Position numbers and translations under genes: made by a program. From the NCBI GenBank assembly GCA_014898425.1, contig RCSZ01000016.1, forward strand, positions 496,001-560,000: a stretch of DNA of 64,000 nt, read 5' to 3'. This document shows positions 37,145-47,543 of the stretch, in pieces. Position 1 is the stretch's first letter. Every line of letters begins with the position of its first letter. The stretch is from Botryotinia globosa. Taxonomy: Eukaryota > Ascomycota > Leotiomycetes > Helotiales > Sclerotiniaceae. The notes beneath the pieces are model-generated. The model worked only from the letters and a program-made list of their open reading frames with translations. It did no database searches and was not told the DNA's origin.

Positions 37145-37579
37145 TCACATCCCCCTTTGAAAACCTCTTTCATATTGATATTCTTTCGACCATCATCCGC
37201 AGATCCGTTCGGATATATTATTTATGCTTATGTTGAGTGGAAAAACGCAATTTCGCGTATTGTAGTATTGTTACTCGTATTAATCTCGAGCTCCAAGGGT
37301 TCAGGGTCAATCAATTTGACAATTCATCTGTTGTAAGACCCGGCCCCCCGTAACGTTGCTTAAAGCCTAACAATGCACGCTAAAAGCGTCATGGATCAGA
37401 TGTCAGATTAGTTAGTGATGGGTTTTCAGCGGTTTAACAGTCATTGATTAGCAACATCGGATTGATAAGCGATAAGAATTTCAATATTCTGCCCATCTAA
37501 TGATGATATTTCACATAATGCGACAATGACTTGAACAATACATTTTACCATTTTTATTTGATATTTTCTATCCTCAAAA
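37145..37579. promoter_or_regulatory. Shared divergent promoter region
   Basis: 435 bases between two divergently transcribed starts (minus-strand acidic protein, plus-strand CFD1). AT-rich, with no convincing TATA box. By position it must hold both promoters. Confidence 0.5.
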
Positions 37580-38565
37580 ATGTCTTTAGATAAAGTGAAA
37601 CATATTGTTCTCGTAAGTGTCTTAACACAATCATAGTACTCATCATCAATTAACAAAAAACCTCACAGGTCCTCTCCGGTAAAGGAGGAGTTGGAAAATC
37701 CTCCGTCACAACCCAACTTGCCCTCTCCCTATCTCTCGCCGGTTCCTCTGTCGGAATCCTCGATATCGACTTAACCGGACCCTCCATTCCCCGTCTCTTC
37801 TCCCTCGAATCTGCCAAAGTCACTCAAGCACCCGGCGGCTGGATCCCCGTCCCTGTTCACCCCTCCAACCCCTCTTCCTCCATCGGCGCCCTATCATGCA
37901 TGTCTCTCGGCTTTCTACTCCGAGAACGAGGCGATGCAGTAGTATGGCGCGGACCGAAGAAAACAGCTATGGTTAGACAATTCCTCACAGATGTGTTATG
38001 GGGCGAACTCGATTACCTTCTTATTGATACCCCGCCTGGCACCTCGGACGAACATATTTCATTGGCGGAAACGCTTCTCAAGAATGCATTTCCAGGTCAA
38101 GTCGCCGGTGCGGTGATTGTAACGACGCCGCAGGCGGTGGCAACGGCAGATGTGAGGAAAGAATTAAACTTCTGTGCGAAGACTGGAATACATATTATAG
38201 GAGTAGTGGAGAATATGAGTGGATTTGTGTGTCCAAATTGTTCGGAATGCACCAATGTATTCAACAGAGGGGGTGGAGAGGTTATGGCCAAAGATTTTGG
38301 AGTGCAATTCTTAGGGCGAGTTCCAATTGATCCTCAATTCGGAATGTTGGTAGAAGCAGGCAGAAAACCAGTATATCCGGAAGGGACGCTAGTAAATGGC
38401 AAAGACATGAGTGGTGCCCAAAACGTTGCTACTGCTATCGGGGATGACGGGCTTTTGGTAGAGAAATATCGGGACTGTTCCCTGTGTCCAATATTCCAGG
38501 ACATAACTAAGCAAGTCATGAATGCGGTGGAAGGAAAGGTCCCAGAAGAGGCATCGGGTGCTTGA
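37580..38565 (+). CDS. cfd1: Cytosolic Fe-S cluster assembly factor CFD1 (NUBP2 homologue)
   Basis: P-loop ATPase that, with NBP35, forms the cytosolic scaffold on which 4Fe-4S clusters are built before transfer to nuclear and cytosolic apoproteins. Two exons: 37580-37612 (11 codons, [11 protein letters not shown]) and 37669-38565, with a GTAAGT-AG intron of 56 bases; 309 residues. Motifs: deviant Walker [11 protein letters not shown] (about residues 14-23), [13 protein letters not shown] switch segment, [15 protein letters not shown], and the cluster-binding CPNC near residue 199 followed by [12 protein letters not shown]. The N-terminal four-cysteine extension of NBP35 is absent, which supports CFD1 over NBP35. 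The short first exon is needed to supply the start, because the second exon has no in-frame ATG before the Walker motif. Confidence 0.95.
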
Positions 38566-39225
38566 GATTTGGTTTCGTATGAAAGGCGGCATAATTGCCG
38601 GTGTTGGGGATTCTGAGCATTTATAAGAAGGTTGCTAAAAGGACAACTCTGGCGTCCAAAAAGGATGCATTTAAATGATTGCAATGAGTAAGTAGGTATT
38701 GAATGAATATACGACCAGAATATTGCGATATGAATTGAGCTATCTAGGTACCTACCTACCTAGACATCGTCATTCACATCAAATTAAATTATTATTTGAA
38801 CTATATGCATTCTCACCTAAGCCTATTCAGCCGAATAGCAAGTCATTATCCGATAGGATCACAGACATTACCAATTCACCAGTCCGAACGAATCATTACA
38901 GATCTCTCCCATGCGCATACTATTAGCTTGTGCAACGTATGACTCAGGGCTGAATGTTCATATGTAGTAAGCACCCCCTATGATTTTCGCTTAAGACACC
39001 TCGCGGAAGGACTCAGACGGCTTAAAACAATTCACTCTTATGATTTGTTCCTAATCCTTTTGTACTTATCTTGCACCCGGACAATAAATACCCATAAATT
39101 ATATCCTGCAACACAATCTTATATTTGGTGTGTAAATATTACATCCAAATCCAAAGCGCCTCATCATGTTTCAACTTCCAAATATATCACTCCTTGTATT
39201 ATCATATCATCATGGATTCAACCAT
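38566..39225. other. Convergent intergenic region between CFD1 and the aminotransferase gene
   Basis: 660 bases of AT-rich 3' flanking DNA from two convergent genes. Contains a short TACCTACCTACC run (about 38750). No coding frame with recognisable content. Confidence 0.6.
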
Positions 39226-41313
39226 CTAACAAGCCATATTCATTCCCAAATTCCTCACTTCGCCCTCCATAGCCCCAGCATTATTTGCCTCGACATCGAT
39301 ATCATCCAAATCCTCCTTATTCTTAATCATCCAGAAAGCCTTGACGCCCTCGGCAAATCTCAAACTACTCTTCTGCACCTCCTCTTCCTCCACAGCTGCA
39401 AAACACAATCTAAAATATTGCCAACCCCTCTCCTCTGCAATTTCCAACGTGGGACTAAAAATCGCACCCGGAGCTGCGAGGACGAGATGGGGTTTCATGG
39501 TTAGGAAAATCCATAGCACTTTCGCCAGTTTGGCCCCCGGGACTTGTTTGGCCAGTGGGTGAGTATCGAAGTGCATATGGATCCATACGAACATGCCAGC
39601 GCGCGGCCAGTCGAAAGAATACATCTTCGTCTTGGTGATGACCGCCCATTCGGAGTCGGAAATGGCTTTGGAAGTACCTTGTTTGACGTAGTAGCGACCA
39701 TCTTCGAGGGCTGAACACATTCTGTTCATCCGTCTTTCGTATGTGCCTCTCAAGCCCTCTAACCAACGTACCCAGCCATCAGTCTTCCACCCTGTGAACG
39801 TGAGTTGTTCATTTCTGGGTTTCTTGCTAAACTCCGCAGAAGCCGCTTGAGGACCCATAACCAATTCCGCGATCATTGCCTGAACGAACCCAGATGGCGG
39901 GGAAGTGGTGCATTCGGTGATTCGCAAAAGACGCTCTACAATAGCTGGCTGTGCCGTTATCCAACCTAGACGACATCCCGGAGCTACAGTCTTCGAGAAC
40001 GTATCGAGACGGATAACTCGTCCATCGTAATCGAAATTTAGGTACGATGGGACGAGACTGTCAAGATATGCGTATCCGCTGGAGTTTTTGAACGTGTGCA
40101 CTGGTTCTGGCTCGGGTAAAGTCTCACTGCGCGCTTCTGCTTGCAGTCCTGCTGCGGAGGGAAATTGGAGGCACCAATATGGATCATCTTCAATGATCAT
40201 TACATCATATTTACTACAGATGGCGTAAAGTTCTTTGCGTCTTGGAATAGACAGAGTACCACTGGTGGGATTCTGACCAATGCTATTTTATATGGTGAGT
40301 ATTGATAACAGTAAGAAAGGTAGGTCAATACTTACGTGATGGTATACATCATATGAGGTCTTCTGCCCTTCGAATCATCCCAATTCTCAAGTACATCTTC
40401 GAGACTACCAGGGCCCGTTGGGATCATTCCCTCAAGATCAATCTTGACCGGGACAACCTGTATACCTCCTTAAAAAATGCATTAGTAATTTTACAATCTC
40501 TCTATTTTCACATCTCGAATATACTAACTCGGTTTACAAGCCTGAACAGCCGTCATATAAGCGAACTCTTCACAAAGTATTCCCGGCCTCTCTCTCACCC
40601 AATCTCTCTCCTCACTCCAAACATCACTCAACGCCTCAATCGCCTTCGAAAACCCATCCGTCGATCCGCACGTCAAGAGAATCTCCGCCCCGCCCTTGTA
40701 AGGAATATTCGGATGCAAATTCTCGCGCGCAAACTGTCGCACAAAAGAATACAGTGGTGGATATCCCTGCGCCTGTCCATACTGCAACGCCGTCGTTAAA
40801 TCAATTTTCTGCAACGGGTTCGGCGTCGTCGACAAATGGGGAATTAGCAAATGTCTCGAAGCATCCGTCGCCGACTTTTTGATCGTCGTCGCGGCGAGCT
40901 TGTGCGAAAGCTCGTCCGCCCCGGAAGCTTCATTCGGACTGGGCGTGAATCTTTCCGGCTGTGCAATCTGGGCTTCCAGCGTATCGTAGGGAAAAAATGC
41001 CGCGTTGGGAAGACCTGAAACAATCGATTAACATATGGGTCGACGTGCAGTATCTAGCTGCTGCTGCTAGTGGAACATTGTAACGTGGCGAATGCCAGCT
41101 GGGATGAAGCTTACCTCCAGCCAAATTGCCAATCCCGGGGATCTGGAAGTACTTGTAGAAACTTTTCACGGCGCTCTGTTGACGAGCCACCGTGACGCGG
41201 GAAAAATGATGACTCAAATCTAAAGGTGGTTTGGCGTCTTCATGTTCTCGATGCATGTTCTGGATTCCATTCGCGAGAAGGAATTCCGGGGTTTCCATTC
41301 CACGGCTCGCCAT
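39226..41313 (-). CDS. PLP-dependent class I/II aminotransferase (Aro8/2-aminoadipate-like)
   Basis: Fold-type I aminotransferase. Fungal relatives act on aromatic amino acids, kynurenine or 2-aminoadipate with 2-oxoglutarate; the exact substrate cannot be read here. Four exons on the minus strand: 41313-41115, 41014-40529, 40468-40336, 40282-39226, encoding 624 residues; introns of 100, 60 and 53 bases have GTAAGC, GTTAGT and GTAAGT donors and keep the frame. Motifs: YGQAQGYPPLYSFVRQF and LLTCGSTDGFSKAIE (cofactor-ring region), YTITIGQNPTSGTLS with the substrate-domain Asn-Pro, MIIEDDPYWCLQFP, and the Schiff-base lysine in LDTFSKTVAPGCRLGW at about residue 370. It is longer than yeast Aro8 (500) because of an N-terminal extension (about 100 residues) and loops around the Glu-rich EPEPVHTF segment. 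The start at 41313 gives MASRGMETPEF; an in-frame ATG 54 bases upstream looks less likely. Confidence 0.9.
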
Positions 41314-41987
41314 TTTGGATATTGGTACGAGATAAAGATGCAAGTATTCACAATTGACAAAGATCAATACTCACAACAAATAATAAGATACAATCTATGA
41401 AGAAGAGGAAAGTAAACGCGCATTCGAATTCTATCTACCTAGATACCTACTTACTCCGTATCAATATTTGCTTACTGATAACGTATCAGTGAATCCACTG
41501 GAGTTTACAAAGCAAGCTCTAGGAGTTCCAACTATGATTAGTTAGTTACACCGAACCGATAAGCTTTTCCGAAAGTTCGCCCCCTTATTCCGTTACTCCG
41601 CCGAAGCTTGAAGGTGGAGAGGCAACATTGGCAATAAAAACAGATGGACCTCGTCGTATCAATCCCCTTTTAAAAGTACAACTCCTGAATTTTGAGATAT
41701 ACGCTTTAGAATGCGTCAAAGGAGACTTGAAAAATTGGCCATCAAACCCTAACATGTCAACTCACAATCTTTCCTTCAAAAGCAAATGCTGTCTAAACCC
41801 CGAGTTTCTCTCCATCGTCACTTTCGATTAAGGTGCTGTGTGGTAATTGCTCTATCTAACCCTGTCTATTCGTAATATCCAAACATCTGCAAACGATGAA
41901 CCACAGAAAGACGCCATTATGATGTGCAACCAATCGACAGTTCTGTCGAACTCCGCATCCATGAATCTGAATGACTCCAATCCAGCC
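41314..41987. other. Intergenic region, aminotransferase promoter
   Basis: 674 bases between two minus-strand genes: promoter and leader of the aminotransferase plus the 3' end of the hydrolase. The short frames seen have no recognisable content. Confidence 0.6.
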
Positions 41988-43321
41988 TTACTTAATAGCG
42001 ATACCCCAAACAGCTGCCAAAGCTCGAATGGCTTCACGATTGTACCTCTTACCATTCTCGAGGATATCATCCATCATCATAAAAGTATCTAGAACGATCA
42101 ATCATTAGTGATTTCCATGTGTGCAGTTCAACACCAAAGTAAAACTCAATTGAGGAGTGGAAAAGATACAAAAGAGAAATATGTAGACAGACAGTGAAAA
42201 TCAGGGGTACGCGAAAGGAACCGATTGTACTTACGAGGCATTCCCTTCATACAAATAACTTCTGCGTGAGAACCTGCAGCAATCATCTTTTCGCCATAAG
42301 CGTTACCCTCATCTCTCAGAGGGTCCATCTCCGCCGTCATGATGAGAGCTGGTGCAAGCCCCTCAAAGTTGGTCGCTAGTATAGGGGAGACTTTCCAGTT
42401 CTATCATTCACTCGTTAACATGCGAATCACCAAGGGGCAATGAAAACTTGCATTATATGTATCCCGATGCCTCTCTTCTCCCAGAAACTGTGCCGCAAAA
42501 TACTCCATCCTAGCCACCGGCAACGGCACCGTAAATTCCATCTCCCTATAACTAGGGTACCGATCCCATCCCTCCTCCGTCAATTTCCCATCCGTTCCAT
42601 ATACGTCCAAATCCACAGCCGGCACGCCCAGCAGCTGGAAACTCAACGGCATTCCCTCATCCCTACAAACATGGCTCACAACCGCCGCCAACATACCACC
42701 CGCACTTATCCCTCCCACCGCAAACCTCTGCCTATCCAAATTTCGCTTCTGAACCATCTCATCCGATTCAATCCATTTAAAAGCCTCAATACAATCATCC
42801 ACTGGGATAGGCCACTGATATTCCGGCGCCAGCCTATAATCCACATCAAAAACCACACAACCCAATTCCCCAACCAATCTCTTACAAAACTCCATATCCG
42901 TTTCCAAGCCCCCAAAGACCCATCCCCCACCGTGAAAATTGATATACGCGGGTCTTGGTTTCCCTTCATTAACAGTTGGAGCTGGCTCAAAAATTCTCAC
43001 TGTGATGCTGTTCTTTCCATCGCTAGACTGTGTGACTGGACATTGAACATCGGTGATAGAATGTACGTCGGGTGCTATAGCGCGCCCGTAAACGATGCTG
43101 TATTTGCGAGGATTGGCCCTAAACTCCTTGATTGGAATTTGATGAGTAGCCAATCGTCCCGCTGAGTAATGGGCATAATATTTTGCATAGACGGGATCAA
43201 ACCGGGGAAGGAGATCGGGTGGAATACAGTTGATAAGAGGTTGAGATATGGCTGCTGGTTTGATGTCTGTGGAGGGTGATATATCTTCCCCTGGAAGATG
43301 AAAGACGTTTGGGTAAGGCAT
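41988..43321 (-). CDS. Alpha/beta hydrolase of the hormone-sensitive lipase (HSL) family
   Basis: Esterase/lipase-type serine hydrolase; natural substrate not deducible. Three exons on the minus strand: 43321-42452, 42400-42235, 42088-41988, giving 378 residues. HSL marks: oxyanion-hole motif INFHGGGWVFGG (about residue 130), cap/linker VFDVDYRLAPEYQWPIPVDD, nucleophile elbow GGISAGGMLAAV (Ser near 205), catalytic Asp in MTAEMDPLRDEG (about 315) and catalytic His in KGMPHTF (about 346, codon split by intron 2). Intron 1 needs a GC donor (AAT|GCAAGT) to keep the frame into NWKVSPILATNFEG; intron 2 is GTAAGT-AG. A second in-frame ATG at 43357 would add 12 residues, but the sequence just before the chosen ATG ends in CACAG, so that stretch could also be an intron end. 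No signal peptide seen, so probably intracellular. Confidence 0.88.
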
Positions 43322-43954
43322 CTGTGAATATGAGGCTTCAATTGTCTTGGAGAGCACTGGGTATCATACAAAACGGTACATGAAATATTAACTGAATATC
43401 TATTGGTATATGAGATTGATAAAAAAAAATGCAGTGATTGCCTCAACCCCGCGCCACAGATGTGTTGTCGTTATCGAATGTTCCCCGCAGATGCTCACCT
43501 ATCGGATGGTTCGGATGATTCCGCCACTAAAGCAATTCTGCATCGTGATTACCGGTTTGCATGCATCGGAGGTTATTGATGCAGTGAAATGTCACATCCA
43601 ATGTGTTGTATGCGAAAGCCTTACAGTTTGTCATGTAAATACTTCGCTGTCAATAAACTGGAGCCATGCTCTCTCTAACTTTGACAACAGAGGAGAACAA
43701 ATATATGTCTCTTCCCAATGAGCCGCTGGGCTTAAAGTAAACCACACTTGACTTGAGCTGATGAAATTCTTGGCCGGCCAAGTGTACTGCTTTGCTAAGG
43801 AATGTTTGTCTTTTCCGGGGAGGGAAGTATGCATTGAGATTAGCAGCAGACTTCATCTTAGAGCCTGTGTAGGTGGCAGAATTTTGAAAAGTCCCTCTGA
43901 ATCGCCCATATAGACAAGGGTCGAATATCGCAATTCAATCAACGAATCTTGCGC
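43322..43954. other. Intergenic region, hydrolase promoter
   Basis: 633 bases between the hydrolase start and the WD40 gene stop, both genes on the minus strand. Contains short frames only; nothing distinctive. Confidence 0.6.
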
Positions 43955-45080
43955 TCATGACGGTCCAAAAACTGTGACAATTCCGTCAGTACCAGCACAG
44001 CACCATTGATCCCCTCTACCATTTTCCTTCCAGGCGATGGCACTGATAACGTTCGTACGTTCTTTCTCTTTACCATCCCGGCCAATCTTTTTCTTGCCCT
44101 CGATTTCCGAGCCTTCAACTTTGATTCTATGCAAAACATTTCCAGTCAAGGTTTCCCAGACCACGACTTCACCATCTGGTCCCTTCACATTCTCATTCCC
44201 CGAAAGCACCCACTTCTCATTGCCCCCAAAGCAACTTCTAATTCTGAACTCCTCATTCTTAAATCCCTCATCCTTATAAGTCTTCAAACATCCTCCACTT
44301 TCCCTATCCATCAGCCTCACACACCCATCCAAGCTCCCCACCAAAACACCTCTCCCATCCCTCGTCCTCATCAAGCTCGTCACACTCCGCCCAATAACAT
44401 CAGTCTCCAGCGTCCCAGCCCTAATATCATACCACCTAACCCTCTCATCCACACTCCCACTAACAATCTCATACTCCCCACCCCCATACCCCTCATCCCC
44501 TCCCTTCCCGGCCAAAACGACACTGACACTATCCCTCGCATCCTCCATAACCATCACCGGCTTCATGCTCCCCGCTCTAATATCCCAAATCCTCACACTC
44601 CGATCAAACCCTCCACTAACCAACAAGCTCTCCTCGCTTCCCGCAAATACCACACTATTCACCCGCGATGTATGACCATTATTCCCCCCAAACTTGCGAA
44701 TCGTCTTCGCTGTCTGAACATCCCAGAGAAATACGCTGCGGTCCCCGCCGCACGATGCAAACGTAGCGTTTGTTGACGCGACTGCTATGGAGAGAACTTC
44801 ATAACCATGCGCAGAATAAGTCTGGATCAATTGGCTAGGTTTAGGAGGTTGATGAGGAGCGACAGATTGAGAAGAAGCTGCGGATCGCGAAGGATTATAC
44901 AATCGGATATTGCGGTCGGCGGATCCCGTTAGGATATACAGTGAGGGAGAAGATGAGTATGTTAATGCGTGGACCGGTCCTTGGGTAACGAGTTAGTTTT
45001 GATACTTCCCCCGAGATGCGAGCATTATACGCACCATTGGACCCAGTAAGTTGCGTCAAAGGCTTGGAAGGAAATTCCAT
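43955..45080 (-). CDS. WD40-repeat protein, WDR83/MORG1 homologue
   Basis: Seven-bladed beta-propeller scaffold. Animal WDR83/MORG1 organises MAP-kinase modules and is also found in spliceosomes; the fungal role is not established. Two exons on the minus strand: 45080-45035 (MEFPSKPLTQLTGSNG...) and 44979-43955, joined over a 55-base GTGCGT-AG intron, giving 356 residues. WD repeats are visible as ILTGSADRNIRLY, FASCGGDRSVFLWDVQTAKT, GHTSRVNSVVFAGSEESLLV, SGGFDRSVRIWDIRAG, EIVSGSVDERVRWYDIRAGT and VLVGSLDGCVRLMDRESG. The segments AKTIRKFGGNNGHTSRVNSV and VMEDARDSVSVVLAG match the MORG1 pattern (GHxxxVNxV; EAxDSVxSV) better than other WD families. A Lys/Arg-rich insert (EIEGKKKIGRDGKEKER) lies before the last blade. 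Confidence 0.85.
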
Positions 45081-45635
45081 TCTGGTTGTAGAAGTCTCAT
45101 CGCATCATTGTGGATTAAGATATAAAATCCCTAGGCTACACACAAAAAGATACAATACTTTGGTCGCAAATTATTATAAAGCATCATAAGAAATTCTGAT
45201 ACGACAAGCTCATTCTGCCTAACTGTTTCTCACCGCCAAATCCTTCATTTTTGATGCCTCGTATTCAAGGCTTCAGTAGACACAACGACATCCATAGATA
45301 AACTACCGAACTGCTAATAGAACTGATATTTTATATTTTGCCTCTGATTTAGAAGATGTATATTGTATAGCAGACTTTTGAATATAGCAAAGGTCTCTGA
45401 AATTAGACTTTCATCAAGTAATAAACATTCTCCCGAAATTCTGTCCATTACACCGTACACGAAAGTCAAAATGGGTGATTCCCGTTGAAGACCATCCATC
45501 ACTGAAGAAAAGGGTTGAATCGTGTTCTTCAACTGCCAGGTGTGCGATGATGGATATTCGGTGCAACATGATTACCGATTATTGATTGCCCTTTGATGCA
45601 TCACATTTGAACACCGATATTTCCTTCATCACGAC

Positions 45636-46071
45636 TAGAGATGAGCGATTTGATAATATATAATATCGCATATTCGTCAATCAAATATAATATATAATAT
45701 TAGTTAAATCGTAATATATAATATTAGTTAAATCGAAATATATATATATCCAATCCTAAAATCCTATAAATCCTATAAATCCTATAAAAATACTATAAAA
45801 ATACTATAAAAGTCTATTTTGAAAAGTAGATAATTAATATACATATTATTAGCATCTGACTTTTAATTAGATCTAACTATACACTAAATTGAAAATTAGA
45901 ATTTAACAAAAACTTTTTCCACAAACAACCCACTTGCATTTATTCTAATAGTTTCATTAGTTTGAAAAACACATCTATAAGCTTATAGCATAACATTTTA
46001 TTTACCTCGAGTGGTAGAATAATATAAATTTATATAATCATTCCCCAGATTATATAATTCGCCCATCCCTA
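45636..46071. mobile_element. hAT-like miniature inverted-repeat element (436 bp)
   Basis: The two ends are inverted copies: left TAGAGATGAGCGA, right (read inward from 46071) TAGGGATGGGCGA, matching at 11 of 13 positions, with both differences A/G transitions. The element is flanked by ATCACGAC (45628-45635) and ATCGCGAC (46072-46079), an eight-base target duplication with one transition. TA-rich inverted ends of this type and 8-bp duplications are typical of hAT transposons. The 436-base interior is very AT-rich, has no transposase frame, and contains internal direct repeats (ATATAATATTAGTTAAATCG twice; AATCCTATA and ATACTATAAAA runs), so it would be a non-autonomous copy. Confidence 0.75.
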
Positions 46072-46182
46072 ATCGCGACACAAGCTCGAACCTCGTAGGT
46101 TTTCTTCTTCGCACATCCGGGAATCATCGACAAGTCCGTTTCATAGCATCACCTGATCGGCACATAAGCCACTCGCTCCTCT

Positions 46183-46761
46183 ATGGTGCGCTACAGCTAC
46201 GATGTACTCCTCACCTCTAGTTCCGTCCTAACGCCCGCCTCAATACCCACCGAACCAAGACAGACCAAGACCAAGACCAAGACCAAGACCACGCCCAAGC
46301 CCAACACCAAAAAAAACATCTCCCTATCTTAGCTCCTCCTCTCTTATCTACCCGACTCACCATCCCAATCCAGTTCCCCCTCGCCTTCTTCGTCTAGAAG
46401 CCCACGTCAAAACTCCGGTCTCTCAACTCCCATCCCCTAACTCTTAGCTCCTCATCTACCGCCTAAGCGTCGGCACCACTACCGAGTCATCTGCGCTGCC
46501 CCAATCCCAGATCCATCCCAAACAAACAAGCCCTCGCGAGTCTCTACGTGTCCCCTTCCCTCCCCCCCAAAAATCCCAGCCCACCGGTACACACTAACCA
46601 GCATCTCCACCCTCACTAACCCAAAACACCTCGCATTCACCCAAACTCTAAAAACGAGCCATGTGCATCGCTTCCGCTCTCCCGAAGCAGTTAGATCTTT
46701 CAGCTGCCGAGCGGCTCCCGCATGTCCCAGACCCAGCCCGGCATTTCAAGAAGCCAGATAA
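46183..46761 (+). pseudogene. Decayed reading frame with two internal stops, next to the hAT-like element
   Basis: A single plus-strand frame begins ATGGTGCGCTACAGCTACG (MVRYSYDV) at 46183 and stays readable to TAA at 46759-46761, broken only by TAG at 46330-46332 and TAA at 46438-46440. Both stops lie where a C-to-T change in CAG or CAA (Gln) would create them. The predicted product is Thr/Lys-repeat, then Pro/Ser-rich, then basic; I recognise no family. The region is very C-rich, so stops are rare by composition alone and the frame may be accidental. Reported as a possible relic. Confidence 0.3.
46255..46300. repeat. CCAAGA hexamer repeat
   Basis: About five tandem CAAGAC/CCAAGA units ending in a degenerate CACGCCCAAGCCC stretch. 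It lies inside the possible decayed frame, where it would encode alternating Thr-Lys. Confidence 0.8.
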
Positions 46762-46919
46762 ATCCCGACCTAGGAGATTATCTCGTTTCCGCTGTATAAC
46801 CTAGCTCATCGACTGCATTTAGTCCACCGGCAAACGTCAGACTCGGTCGATCTTGACGTAAAGCGTACAGACACGGTTGTGAAACTCGATGTACGGACGT
46901 AGTCGTGTGGCAGTGTTGC

Positions 46920-47234
46920 CTATAGTGGTGTAGATAGTGTAGGTATTATGTGGGTTTGTGGGGTGCGAGGGAAGGTGGCTCTCCACATTGAAAGATCGTC
47001 GATTTTGAAGAGATTGAGTTGGAGAAGGATGGGGGTGTGCTCGTTTGGACGGATAAATGTTTGCAGAAGGGAGAAGAAGTGCTTGGGGCGGTGGTGGAGG
47101 ATCAGATGTTCTGTGAGACTATTAGTCGTAGCGGCGGAGATGAGTTCCCAGATGTTGAGGCGTGTTAGTGAAGAGTGAATGTGTTGTCCGTTCGTCACAA
47201 TAGTGATATTGAAGAGCTGGAGAATGCAGAACAT
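46920..47234 (-). CDS. Hypothetical 104-residue ORF, possibly a gene fragment
   Basis: Minus-strand frame starting MFCILQLFNITIVTNG and ending THIIPTLSTPL. It contains leucine-spaced segments (HFFSLLQTFIRPNEHTPILL, LNLFKIDDLSMWR) that loosely resemble the C-terminal repeats of fungal F-box-type proteins, where a short block of Leu-rich text precedes a Trp. No complete domain is present. It may be the end of a decayed gene, a small real gene, or chance; I lean to a fragment. Confidence 0.25.
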   Translation of the reverse strand: MFCILQLFNITIVTNGQHIHSSLTRLNIWELISAATTNSLTEHLILHHRPKHFFSLLQTFIRPNEHTPILLQLNLFKIDDLSMWRATFPRTPQTHIIPTLSTPL

Positions 47235-47543
47235 GTTTGTAGTTTATATATATATACACAATTCATAGTTTGACTATTGGGACAAAACGAAGCAGATTTC
47301 CAAAGTGATAAATAAAATGTCATTGATGTAGATTGATTGAGAACTAAGAATCCGGTATGTACTGTACTCCATACCTATGCCGCTGCCTCGCTATGCAAGA
47401 TGCTCTCATAATCATCCAAAATGCAAAATGCAAATGCATAGCAATCCCAAACGCCTCTTGGTATCATTCCATTCCCCTCTAGAGGACCCGTCATCAATAT
47501 AATAAAAATGTAATAATGTACAAGAAACCCCCTTAAAATGCAT

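Noticed and set aside
42440..43165. 241-codon plus-strand frame
   Set aside because: Antisense shadow of the hydrolase gene, which has clear HGGGW and GISAGG motifs on the other strand.
44006..44776. 256-codon plus-strand frame rich in Pro/His/Thr
   Set aside because: Antisense shadow of the WD40 gene.
46081..46110. GGTTCGAGCTTG on the minus strand resembling a tRNA B box
   Set aside because: No matching A box, acceptor stem or T-arm stem could be folded around it.
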